Shown piece after piece: positions 1-6,346 of a stretch of 22,682 bases of DNA (the stretch's first letter is position 1; each line of letters opens with the position of its first letter). The stretch covers positions 1-22,682 of IMG/VR virus record IMGVR_UViG_3300006919_000498; one strand, given 5' to 3'. Position numbers and translations under genes: made by a program. This stretch comes from a virus. The notes beneath the pieces were generated by a model. It searched no databases. It saw only the letters and a program-made list of their open reading frames with translations, and had not been told where the DNA came from.

Positions 1-1
1 C

Positions 2-2527
2 AAGGGTAAAGAGCAAGACGATGTAGTCATGGCTTTGACTCAGGCAATTGGACCTGATGAAGCTATTAAGTTGCTCGAACAATGTGACATGTCTAAGCAT
101 GCTGCTAAGCTTGTGCCTAATAAGAAGGGCAATCCCGATGGACCTCTTCCAAAATGGGGAGAACCTGAAGGTGTTGAAGATGCAATGAAGAAAACACCTG
201 GTCAGAAAAAAGTAAAAGAAGCATGCTGGGACGGATATAAGAAAGTTGGTATGAAAAAGAAAGGTAAGAAGCGTGTACCTAATTGTGTACCAGAAGAAAA
301 AGAAGTCAAGACAATTAAAGTCGGCGAAGATGCAGTAGGTAGTGACAATTGTCATTACGCTCTTGTGATGGATCGGAAAGTCACTGCTGTTGGTACTAAA
401 GACGAGATGCTCGCTAAGTGTAAAGAAGAGGGCGGCAGAGTTTGGGTATCTACTAAAAAGGTTGGTGATGTCGTCGAAGAAGCAGAACTACGTCATCTGT
501 TGCGATTAATTCCTGAAACTAAATCAGCACAAGATCCTGATATTAAAGACCGTAAAGGTACACAACCAGTCGCGTATCATAAAGGTTTAAAGAAAACAAC
601 GAAAGCCAAGCGAGATGCACACTTTAAGAAGCATGGCAAGAAAGCAGACGACGATGCATCAGCATATCAAGATGCGCCTGGCGATAAGAAAGCAAGGAAG
701 GGAGACATGCCTAAGTCTAAGTATACTAAGTTTGTAGATAAGATGATGGACGAAGAGCACGAGATTCATGTACGACTTGACCATCTCGATGGCGATAGTC
801 GTCAAAAGAAAGCTGGTGCAGTGATGCGTAAACACGAAAGAGCGGGTCATATCGAGTATGTAGGTAATACTGATAAAGGTGTTGTGTTTAAAGCGAAAAG
901 TAAATCACATGCTGACCGCCTGCATCGAGATCTGAAGCCGCATGCAACTGGAGTTGAGCATATGAATGAAGGTATGTCACCTGAATCTCAGAAAGCACAT
1001 CGTAATATGTTCAAAGCAGCACAGAAGAAGAAAGACGATAGTGCTGCTCAAGCTGAAAGAGAAAAAAGATTAAAGGCAAAAGGTTGGGTCAAGAATGATC
1101 GTGGCGGTATGTCAAAGGTAAGCGAAGCGAAGTATGCTGTTGACATCGAAGGTATGCCTCGTTTCTATATGGATTCAGACTCTCCTGCAAGAGTTAAGAT
1201 TGCGCTACGACAGATGTTGAAGAAAGCGTCTGCAGTAAAGAGTGTTACTCGTACATATGATACTAACATCAAAGCAGATTTGCGACAGAGGCTCAAAGAC
1301 GCGTCGACAGATATGCATACTAATCTAGTGGGTGAATCAGATGAAGTACATGCTCGTTTTATGAGAGCTCATGGCAAGAAAGCAAGTGGTCATGGTCGTT
1401 GGGCATTTACGACGAGTCGTCATGGTCAATCACAACCAGGTCAAACGTTTGTTCATACTGGACATTTTGGAGATGCTCATAAAAAAGCAAAGAAGCATTT
1501 CGGCAAGCCAGTATATGTAATGGAAAAACTCAAAGCGTCAGATGATATGGGCAAATGGGTAGATGATTTTAAAGATTCCGACGCACCACAATTTAAGGGG
1601 AAATCAATGAAAAAGCGACGTCAAATGGCTATCGCTGCTAAGCTATCAGCAATGCGCGAAAGCACTGAGGCCTATGGTAAGTCAGTAAATAAAATGGCAG
1701 ACGATAAGAAGAAAGCTGGTATCTCTGCTTCTGATAAGAATAAGTTGGGCAAGTTGGCCGACATGATGAAGAAAGAACGCAAAGAAGAAACACAGATTGA
1801 CGAACTGTCAAAGAAGACTCTCGGTTCATATGTAAAGAAAGCAACAAAGTCTGCGGTCGGCGCTACACGTGATATCGCAACCGGTAATAAGCCTGATGAC
1901 GCTCATAGAATCAGCAACAAAAGAGCAAAGGGAATCAATACTGCTGTCAATAAGCTGACAAAAGAAGACATTGATTATATGAAGTCTAATCAACATCCAT
2001 TAGATCGTTCAGATGCGCATCATACGCAAGCAAGTTTTCACTCACAAGAAGCAGCTAAGGCTAAAAAAGCAGGCGATAATGTTGCACACGGACAACATAA
2101 AAATGCAGCTAGACATCATACAGCTGCTGGCGATGCTTGGGAACGTCATCATGCTAAAGTAAAGAAAGGCATGAATGTTTCCCCTCCGCATCAAATGTCG
2201 AAGGTTGCGCATTCTTCTACTCAAAACGCGGCGGGCATGAATGAAGAAAAACAAAAGAAAGATCATCAGACTATCAGCTATGTTACACATGGCGGCCAAA
2301 AAGGCAAAGTACAAGTACACAAAGACAATGCCTTTAAAGCGCTGAATCATTATCGTAAGAATAATAAGAGTGCACAATTTGAAGAGACTGGTTCATGGAA
2401 AAAAGATTCTGGTTGGAGAAAAGCTCCGGCCGAACGAAAAGATGAATACGGCAATACTATCAAGAAGCAAAACATTGCCAAGCATCTTGCTCGTAAAGCA
2501 ATGAAATCAATGGAGAAAAAATCATGA
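2..2527 (+). CDS. Very large Lys/His-rich modular phage protein, probably head-associated (5' end outside window)
   Basis: No enzyme fold is recognised. The frame is open from base 2. The first ATG (base 29) has no ribosome site at a usable distance, so the gene probably begins before the window; numbering here is from that ATG (832 residues). The protein is a string of basic modules that I recall as separate or fused pieces in other marine T4-like phages: residues about 60-90 (a CWDGYKKVGMKKKGKK stretch ending in PNCVPEE), 185-219 (KGLKKTTKAKRDAHF to QDAPGD), 368-421 (YAVDIEGMPRFYMDSDSP region), 507-541 (SDAPQFKGKS to AIAAKLSAM), 588-610 (QIDELSKKTLGSYVKKA), a His/Ala-rich stretch 651-740, and a basic tail. 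Short hydrophobic-x-Glu motifs (MDE, MNE, VSE, VGE, MRE, IDE) lie between the modules. A processed internal-head or scaffold-like role is inferred, not shown. It overlaps the next gene by ATGA. Confidence 0.75.
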   Translation, partial: KGKEQDDVVMALTQAIGPDEAIKLLEQCDMSKHAAKLVPNKKGNPDGPLPKWGEPEGVEDAMKKTPGQKKVKEACWDGYKKVGMKKKGKKRVPNCVPEEKEVKTIKVGEDAVGSDNCHYALVMDRKVTAVGTKDEMLAKCKEEGGRVWVSTKKVGDVVEEAELRHLLRLIPETKSAQDPDIKDRKGTQPVAYHKGLKKTTKAKRDAHFKKHGKKADDDASAYQDAPGDKKARKGDMPKSKYTKFVDKMMDEEHEIHVRLDHLDGDSRQKKAGAVMRKHERAGHIEYVGNTDKGVVFKAKSKSHADRLHRDLKPHATGVEHMNEGMSPESQKAHRNMFKAAQKKKDDSAAQAEREKRLKAKGWVKNDRGGMSKVSEAKYAVDIEGMPRFYMDSDSPARVKIALRQMLKKASAVKSVTRTYDTNIKADLRQRLKDASTDMHTNLVGESDEVHARFMRAHGKKASGHGRWAFTTSRHGQSQPGQTFVHTGHFGDAHKKAKKHFGKPVYVMEKLKASDDMGKWVDDFKDSDAPQFKGKSMKKRRQMAIAAKLSAMRESTEAYGKSVNKMADDKKKAGISASDKNKLGKLADMMKKERKEETQIDELSKKTLGSYVKKATKSAVGATRDIATGNKPDDAHRISNKRAKGINTAVNKLTKEDIDYMKSNQHPLDRSDAHHTQASFHSQEAAKAKKAGDNVAHGQHKNAARHHTAAGDAWERHHAKVKKGMNVSPPHQMSKVAHSSTQNAAGMNEEKQKKDHQTISYVTHGGQKGKVQVHKDNAFKALNHYRKNNKSAQFEETGSWKKDSGWRKAPAERKDEYGNTIKKQNIAKHLARKAMKSMEKKS

Positions 2528-2682
2528 AGAAATTTAAGGATTTTGTAACGGAGAAGAAGTTGTCTCCTGCACAAGACAAGCATCTCGATGTCCATGATGA
2601 TGACAAAATTGATGCTAAAGATTTCGCTAAACTTCGTGCTAAGAAGGCAGCGAAAGACCGGTCTGTCAGCGACGACGACTAA
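2524..2682 (+). CDS. Small protein with capsid-targeting-like N-terminus and EF-hand-like loop
   Basis: This is a 52-residue gene whose ATG overlaps the TGA of the preceding gene (ATGA), so translation is probably coupled. Its first ten residues, MKKFKDFVTE, match position by position the pattern M-K-x-[YF]-x-[DE]-F-[IV]-[AT]-E of the capsid-targeting propeptides of T4 internal proteins, which the gp21 prohead protease removes after the Glu. Residues 22-33 (DVHDDDKIDAKD) resemble an EF-hand or dockerin calcium loop: acidic side chains at loop positions 1, 5, 9 and 12 and Ile at 8, but His at 3 and Asp rather than Gly at 6. The rest is Lys/Ala-rich with an acidic tail. Being an internal head protein is inference from the N-terminus and the neighbours. 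Confidence 0.8.
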   Translation: MKKFKDFVTEKKLSPAQDKHLDVHDDDKIDAKDFAKLRAKKAAKDRSVSDDD

Positions 2683-2688
2683 TAAATA
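2681..2688 (+). promoter_or_regulatory. Late-promoter-like octamer
   Basis: AATAAATA matches the T4 late consensus TATAAATA at 7 of 8 positions. It lies 30 bases before the ATG of the next gene, which has a GGAG ribosome site at 2707-2710. A late start here suits a structural gene. It partly overlaps the stop codon of the upstream gene, so chance is possible. Confidence 0.45.
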
Positions 2689-2718
2689 ACTGTTTAACAC
2701 TAAGACGGAGATAAAGAA

Positions 2719-3054
2719 ATGTCTTTATTCGGTAAAAGAGACCAATATTCAGATGCGCCTAAGTTTACTGCGAAAGCAGAAACCGGTGAAACTGGTCAAG
2801 ATCTGTTCGGTACTGAAGTATTCGGTGTGGATGCTGCAGAATCAGCAGCTGCCCGTGGTGACGGTAAAGGTAGTGTCCCTACCGGTTGGGTAAAGGTCAC
2901 GACTGGAACTGGTGGCCGTTCAGGTCGAGTCACTCACGAGACTTTGGCTTGTACTGGTATTACTGGCGATGCAACTGACTTTGCTAATACCTCTACGACT
3001 GACGTTGCTAACACTACTGGTGCTGCTGACGATTCTACGTTCGCTGATTCCTAA
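2719..3054 (+). CDS. Conserved small phage protein (MSLFGKRDQYSDAPKF family), probable structural protein
   Basis: It encodes 111 residues and starts at an ATG with GGAG eight bases upstream. The N-terminus MSLFGKRDQYSDAPKF, the central Gly-rich GWVKVTTGTGGRSGRVTHET region and a short acidic Thr/Asp/Ala-rich tail match a protein I recall from many marine T4-like phages near head genes, where it is usually unnamed. It has no signal peptide, membrane segment or cysteine cluster; the one Cys is near residue 76. Its position under a late-type octamer and next to other small head-block genes suggests a virion or assembly role, but the function is unknown. Confidence 0.85.
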   Translation: MSLFGKRDQYSDAPKFTAKAETGETGQDLFGTEVFGVDAAESAAARGDGKGSVPTGWVKVTTGTGGRSGRVTHETLACTGITGDATDFANTSTTDVANTTGAADDSTFADS

Positions 3055-3070
3055 TCAAAATTAGATTGTT

Positions 3071-3460
3071 ATGACACCATTGAATGAGTCTAACTTTTTG
3101 TTATATGCTGCGGCAAACTACACCAATACGGTGTACGATACTGAAGAGTTTTATGATGACCTGAAAAGGTTTAAGTATTTAAAGCGTCTCTTCTCAAGAT
3201 ATATCGAGAAGGGTGAATTGAAAGAAAGATTGATCCTCAACCATATTATTACATTATATAATGTCTTTACACACGATGCTGTTACTCGTATGTTGTTTTT
3301 TAAAATAGACGAGGAGCACTGGGAAATATTAAAGACATTTTTATTGTTTCTTCAAAATATGCCTCAAGTAATATATGATATACAATTCGAAGGGTGTCAT
3401 ATACGATCTGAAATGATTTCAGTAGATCTTAAAATCGCAGAAGTACTAAGGAACATATAG
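3071..3460 (+). CDS. Conserved phage protein of unknown function, helical
   Basis: This gene encodes 129 residues. The opening MTPLNESNFLLYAAANY and the segment EFYDDLKRFKYLKRLFSRY, followed by LKERLILNHIITLYNVF, match a family I recognise from cyanophages and related marine T4-like phages, always without a known role. It appears all-helical, with no cysteine pair motif, signal peptide or obvious catalytic pattern. The stop TAG shares its G with the GTG start of the next gene, so the two are probably translated together. No strong ribosome site precedes the ATG; the gap from the preceding gene is only 16 bases. Confidence 0.85.
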   Translation: MTPLNESNFLLYAAANYTNTVYDTEEFYDDLKRFKYLKRLFSRYIEKGELKERLILNHIITLYNVFTHDAVTRMLFFKIDEEHWEILKTFLLFLQNMPQVIYDIQFEGCHIRSEMISVDLKIAEVLRNI

Positions 3461-3600
3461 TGGCTAAAGCAGCAATTGGCGGAAAAGCAATCATCGAGCC
3501 TAATAATAAAGGGACCAGTATTGGTCGCAAGAATATTAAGATGGCATCGATGAATAAGTCTAGTAAGCGTAGCTTTAAGAAGTATCGAGGTCAGGGATAA
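3460..3600 (+). CDS. Small basic conserved phage protein with GTG start
   Basis: A 46-residue gene fits exactly between its neighbours: the GTG start shares a base with the upstream TAG, and its TAA shares a base with the downstream ATG. The N-terminus reads MAKAAIGGKAIIEPNNKGTS and the C-terminus is very basic (KSSKRSFKKYRGQG). I recall the same pattern (a GGKAxIEPNNK opening and a KRYRGQG-like end) in small proteins of cyanophages and other marine T4-like phages, often in this same neighbourhood. A nucleic-acid or acidic-protein binding role would fit the charge but is not shown. It is too short for most gene callers and easy to miss. Confidence 0.85.
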   Translation: MAKAAIGGKAIIEPNNKGTSIGRKNIKMASMNKSSKRSFKKYRGQG

Positions 3601-4112
3601 TGGCAAAAGGTGTAGTAGATCTAGCAGCAATATACATGTTTTTAAAGCGATTAGTTACACCATTTGACCAATGGGATGCCTACAAAACAGGACTTATCGA
3701 TAAAGATGGTAAGGTCATTGTTGATAAAGCAGACCGTACACCTGAGCAGAACAAATCATTCGGTTACTTCGATAGACTTGTTGCTAATCTGAAAAAATTA
3801 CTTGGTAAAATTCCAGGTGGTAAGACTCGTATCGCATCATTTGCGGCTGCGCTATTACTTTTGCGTGAAAAAAATCTAGATCCTGATGATGTTGAGTATC
3901 TCGAAGAATGTTTACAACACTATATGCAAGAAGCTGAGATGCTCGTTGAAGAAGGTGTGATGGCTGGAACACCTACTAATAACACCACAATGGGTCCGGG
4001 AATGGGCGATGATGCTCAAGCATTCCCGAAAAAGAAACGTCGAAAGACACAGTTTGTTACTCGCAACTTTATTGAGGTGGGTGGTAAGCGTAAAAGAATA
4101 TTCAAGGGCTAA
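3600..4112 (+). CDS. Conserved phage protein, late-block, function unknown
   Basis: The product has 170 residues. It starts at a TAATG junction with the preceding small gene. The N-terminal MAKGVVDLAAIYMFLKRLVT, followed by PFDQWDAYKTGLIDKDGKV, is a recognisable family in marine T4-like phages that is generally listed as hypothetical or structural. The middle part (LVANLKKLLGKIPGGKTRIA, then a helix with LLLLREKNLD) is amphipathic. Residues about 110-128 are acidic, and the C-terminus is strongly basic (KKKRRK and GGKRKRIFKG). There is no export signal. Its neighbours suggest a head or neck role, but that is only inference. Confidence 0.85.
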   Translation: MAKGVVDLAAIYMFLKRLVTPFDQWDAYKTGLIDKDGKVIVDKADRTPEQNKSFGYFDRLVANLKKLLGKIPGGKTRIASFAAALLLLREKNLDPDDVEYLEECLQHYMQEAEMLVEEGVMAGTPTNNTTMGPGMGDDAQAFPKKKRRKTQFVTRNFIEVGGKRKRIFKG

Positions 4113-4114
4113 TC

Positions 4115-4399
4115 ATGGCTGAAACGCAAGCAAAACGTCTCGATCGAATCGAAGAAAAAATCGACAAGCTGTCTGACGCCATGATCTCTCTGGCACGTGC
4201 AGAAGAAAAGCTTATTGCCATAGAGCAGAATAATCATGCTAACTTCGAACGCCTCAATCGCTTCTCAGCTAAGCTGGACGATATCGAAAAGAAGGTAGAC
4301 AACAATGCCCGCACTGTTGCTGTCATCAATCGTCTGTTTTGGATAGTCGCTGTAGCGATGTCATCGGTAGTCATCTCACAACACTTTCCATTCGTATAA
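4115..4399 (+). CDS. Coiled-coil protein with C-terminal membrane anchor (XhlA-like)
   Basis: This gene encodes 94 residues and starts two bases after the preceding stop. Residues 5-65 form an amphipathic heptad-like helix (RLDRIEEKIDKLSDAMISLA and following). A hydrophobic segment at about 74-90 (LFWIVAVAMSSVVIS) ends almost at the C-terminus. The architecture and the RIEEKIDKL...LARAEEKL pattern resemble XhlA/hemolysin-type small phage proteins, which anchor in the inner membrane and sometimes act beside holins. No endolysin or holin is visible nearby, so a lysis role is only a possibility. It is the last gene before a new promoter and probably ends the late block. Confidence 0.8.
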   Translation: MAETQAKRLDRIEEKIDKLSDAMISLARAEEKLIAIEQNNHANFERLNRFSAKLDDIEKKVDNNARTVAVINRLFWIVAVAMSSVVISQHFPFV

Positions 4400-4402
4400 G
4401 CA

Positions 4403-4430
4403 TGTACATGCCTTGAAATAGCGGTATAAT
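4403..4430 (+). promoter_or_regulatory. Early-type sigma70-like promoter for the primase operon
   Basis: TGTACA (4403-4408), a 16-base spacer and a perfect TATAAT (4425-4430) precede the primase ATG at 4459. The -10 context GGTATAATAGCTCT is nearly repeated at 22557-22570 (GGTATAATGGCTCT), where TGTACA lies 17 bases upstream of the -10. That points to a promoter motif reused across this genome. Confidence 0.65.
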
Positions 4431-4445
4431 AGCTCTATCGCTATT
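4417..4445. promoter_or_regulatory. Inverted repeat around the -10 box (candidate operator)
   Basis: AATAGCG (4417-4423) and CGCTATT (4439-4445) are perfect 7-base inverted repeats with 15 bases between them, enclosing the TATAAT box. A second, smaller inverted repeat, ATAG-CT-CTAT (4429-4438), is nested inside. The arrangement could bind a dimeric repressor or form a hairpin in the 5' leader. No regulator is assigned. Confidence 0.4.
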
Positions 4446-4458
4446 CAGGTATTTTATT

Positions 4459-5472
4459 ATGTGGCTAGAACAAAAATATATTGGGCTCATCTCTAATCGA
4501 TTAGACCGATTTAAAAGAGTCAAGGCTCAACATTACAACTTCAGGTGCCCAGTTTGTGGAGACTCCCGAAAAAATAAGTACAAAGCACGTGGTTGGATAT
4601 TTCCAAAAGACGATGGCGGATATTTGTACCATTGTCATAATTGTAGTATCACTTTGGGTATCGATAAGTTACTTGAGTTCGTCGATCCAATAATTTATCA
4701 GGAATTTATCCGCGAAAAAATATCAGAGAGTGTTAGTCCAAGTGAAAGGAAAGTTTCTGAGGCCGAAGTACTAGCTATTAAAATGAAACCTCCTAAGTTC
4801 GTTAAGTCTAGCGAGCTAAAAAATCTCAAAAAAATCTCACAATTGCCTCATGATCATCCCGCCAAGGCATATATAAACAAGAGACAGATTCCAACTACGA
4901 GCCATAGTAAATTGTTCTATGCTCCTCGTTTCAAACAGTTTGTCAATACAGTGATATCAAATAAATTTGACAATCTAGACAACGAAGAACCACGTCTCAT
5001 TATACCGTTTCTCGATGAGGAGAAAAACCTCTTCGGGTTTCAAGGACGATCCTTTCGTAAAGATGGTATACGGTATATTACGATCATGATAGATACAAAG
5101 AGACCGAAAGTATTTGGTCTCGATAGTTGCGATCGATCAAAAACACACTTCATACTCGAAGGTCCGATCGATTCAATGTTTGTCAATAACTCACTGGCGA
5201 TGGCTGGTGGATCAATTGATTGGGATCTAGTGAACGATCAATCAGTATTCGTTTATGATAATGAGCCACGTTCAGCTGAAACCTGCGCTAAGATCGAGAA
5301 GATTATAGATAAAGGTTACAAGGTGGTTATATGGCCAGAACAAATTAAATCAAAAGATGTGAATGATATGATACTGAATAAAGAAGTAGTTAACATTGAT
5401 GACACTTTGCAGTATAATATATCTTCTGGACTTGAAGCAAAAGTACTTTTTACAGCATGGAAAAAAATATGA
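4459..5472 (+). CDS. DNA primase, T4 gp61 type
   Basis: The product has 337 residues, close to the 342 of T4 gp61. It makes RNA primers for lagging-strand synthesis together with the replicative helicase. An N-terminal zinc site is visible: C30-P-V-C33 and C59-H-N-C62. A Toprim-like core follows, with the IIPFLDEEKNLFGFQGRSF strand block, the acidic motif ILEGPIDSMF (the conserved Glu) and VFVYDNEPRS (the DxD-like second motif), then a lysine-containing KSKDVNDMIL segment. The helicase partner (gp41 type) is not in the window. The gene leads the replication operon and has its own promoter at 4403-4430. Its TGA overlaps the next ATG. Confidence 0.92.
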   Translation: MWLEQKYIGLISNRLDRFKRVKAQHYNFRCPVCGDSRKNKYKARGWIFPKDDGGYLYHCHNCSITLGIDKLLEFVDPIIYQEFIREKISESVSPSERKVSEAEVLAIKMKPPKFVKSSELKNLKKISQLPHDHPAKAYINKRQIPTTSHSKLFYAPRFKQFVNTVISNKFDNLDNEEPRLIIPFLDEEKNLFGFQGRSFRKDGIRYITIMIDTKRPKVFGLDSCDRSKTHFILEGPIDSMFVNNSLAMAGGSIDWDLVNDQSVFVYDNEPRSAETCAKIEKIIDKGYKVVIWPEQIKSKDVNDMILNKEVVNIDDTLQYNISSGLEAKVLFTAWKKI

Positions 5473-5705
5473 ATATAACCTTACTTTCTACTTATTATAA
5501 TGAAGCCGATGATAGAAAGGCTGAAGTATTTAAAGATAAGTATCATTTCGGTGTACGTATGTACGAGAAAGAGTCAAAAGCTTGGGGCTATGGCAAGTGG
5601 GTACTTAAACGAACCGAGCTACTTAAAAACCATAATGAATATTATGCACAAGATTTAGCAGAAAATTACGTTCAAAAATGGGGCGCGTTCAAAGATGGAA
5701 ATTGA
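5469..5705 (+). CDS. Small conserved phage protein, unknown function
   Basis: It encodes 78 residues from the ATG that overlaps the primase stop as ATGA. An earlier in-frame ATG at 5457 would add four residues (MEKN), and neither start has a strong ribosome site. The sequence MNITLLSTYYNEADDRKAEV, then YHFGVRMYEKESKAWGYGKW, has a beta-rich opening and an aromatic-rich middle, with a helical C-terminus (HNEYYAQDLAENYVQKWG). I recall similar short proteins beside primase in marine T4-like phages, all unnamed. It has no membrane segment or metal motif. Confidence 0.75.
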   Translation: MNITLLSTYYNEADDRKAEVFKDKYHFGVRMYEKESKAWGYGKWVLKRTELLKNHNEYYAQDLAENYVQKWGAFKDGN

Positions 5706-5916
5706 TCCAGTTGTTTTAATTACAGTTGCTTGCATGTGGATTTCGTATACGGTTGGTGCAACAATTGGTCAACTCCGCGGATTCCATAAAGGCTTCGTTA
5801 AAGGAGCAAGCGATGGTATTGACCGAATGGTTGAGGTCCTAAAGAAAGATTACGGTCTAGATGTTGTGTACGCAACCCCCCACATAGAACTAGAAGAAGA
5901 GGAAGACCATGTTTAG
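5695..5916 (+). CDS. Small single-span membrane protein
   Basis: This is a 73-residue protein. Residues about 5-24 (PVVLITVACMWISYTVGATI) form one hydrophobic span, followed by a positively charged stretch (RGFHKGFVKG), which by the positive-inside rule puts the C-terminus in the cytoplasm. The tail ends in an acidic run (ELEEEED). The gene overlaps the previous gene by 11 bases and the following nuclease gene by 8, so it belongs to the primase transcript. The function is unknown; host-membrane association of replication factors or a superinfection role are both possible but unsupported. Confidence 0.75.
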   Translation: MEIDPVVLITVACMWISYTVGATIGQLRGFHKGFVKGASDGIDRMVEVLKKDYGLDVVYATPHIELEEEEDHV

Positions 5917-6346
5917 ATACAATTGTGTAATTCGCAGAGTGGTCGATGGTGATACTGTAGATGTAGATATCGATCTTGGTTTCGGGATTTGGCAACATAA
6001 TGAACGCGTCCGTATTCACGGTATTGATACACCAGAATCTCGTACTCGAGATATAATCGAAAAACAATTTGGCTTGCTAGCAAAAGAGTTTGTCAAAAAA
6101 ATATTACCAGTTGGTTCAAAACAAACTCTCGTCACTGAAAAAGCAGGTGATGAATCAAAAGGTAAATTCGGCCGTATTTTAGGTAAATTTGAAGTATATG
6201 ATGGAGTAACAAATAGCACTATGTTTTTAGGAGATATTATGATCCGCGAAGGTCATGCAGTTCCTTACTTCGGTTTAAGTAAGGAAGACATCAAAGAAGC
6301 ACATCTTGCTAATCGTCAAAAACTGCATGAACGCGGAGTGATCTAA
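5909..6346 (+). CDS. Staphylococcal-nuclease-like (SNase) thermonuclease
   Basis: The product has 145 residues and an OB-fold SNase domain over its whole length. Family-typical catalytic and calcium-binding residues are visible: D13/D15 in VVDGDT, an Arg in ERVRIHGID (R33 or R35), D40-T41-P-E43, and R89 in GKFGRILG. The active site therefore looks complete. No signal peptide is present, so it should act in the host cytoplasm, unlike secreted staphylococcal nuclease. Degrading or nicking host DNA to feed the nucleotide-salvage genes next door is a reasonable inference. It overlaps the upstream gene by 8 bases and joins nrdA by TAATG. Confidence 0.9.
   Translation: MFRYNCVIRRVVDGDTVDVDIDLGFGIWQHNERVRIHGIDTPESRTRDIIEKQFGLLAKEFVKKILPVGSKQTLVTEKAGDESKGKFGRILGKFEVYDGVTNSTMFLGDIMIREGHAVPYFGLSKEDIKEAHLANRQKLHERGVI

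Noticed and set aside
2042-2700. Minus-strand reading frames of 111 and 116 codons opposite the large modular gene
   Set aside because: They mirror the Lys/Glu/His-rich plus-strand coding sequence, give Phe/Leu/Ser-rich products with no ribosome sites, and overlap each other.
3049-3068. Hairpin CTAAT-CAAA-ATTAG after the 2719-3054 gene as a terminator
   Set aside because: The stem is only five base pairs and A/T-rich, with no T tract, and the next gene starts a few bases later.
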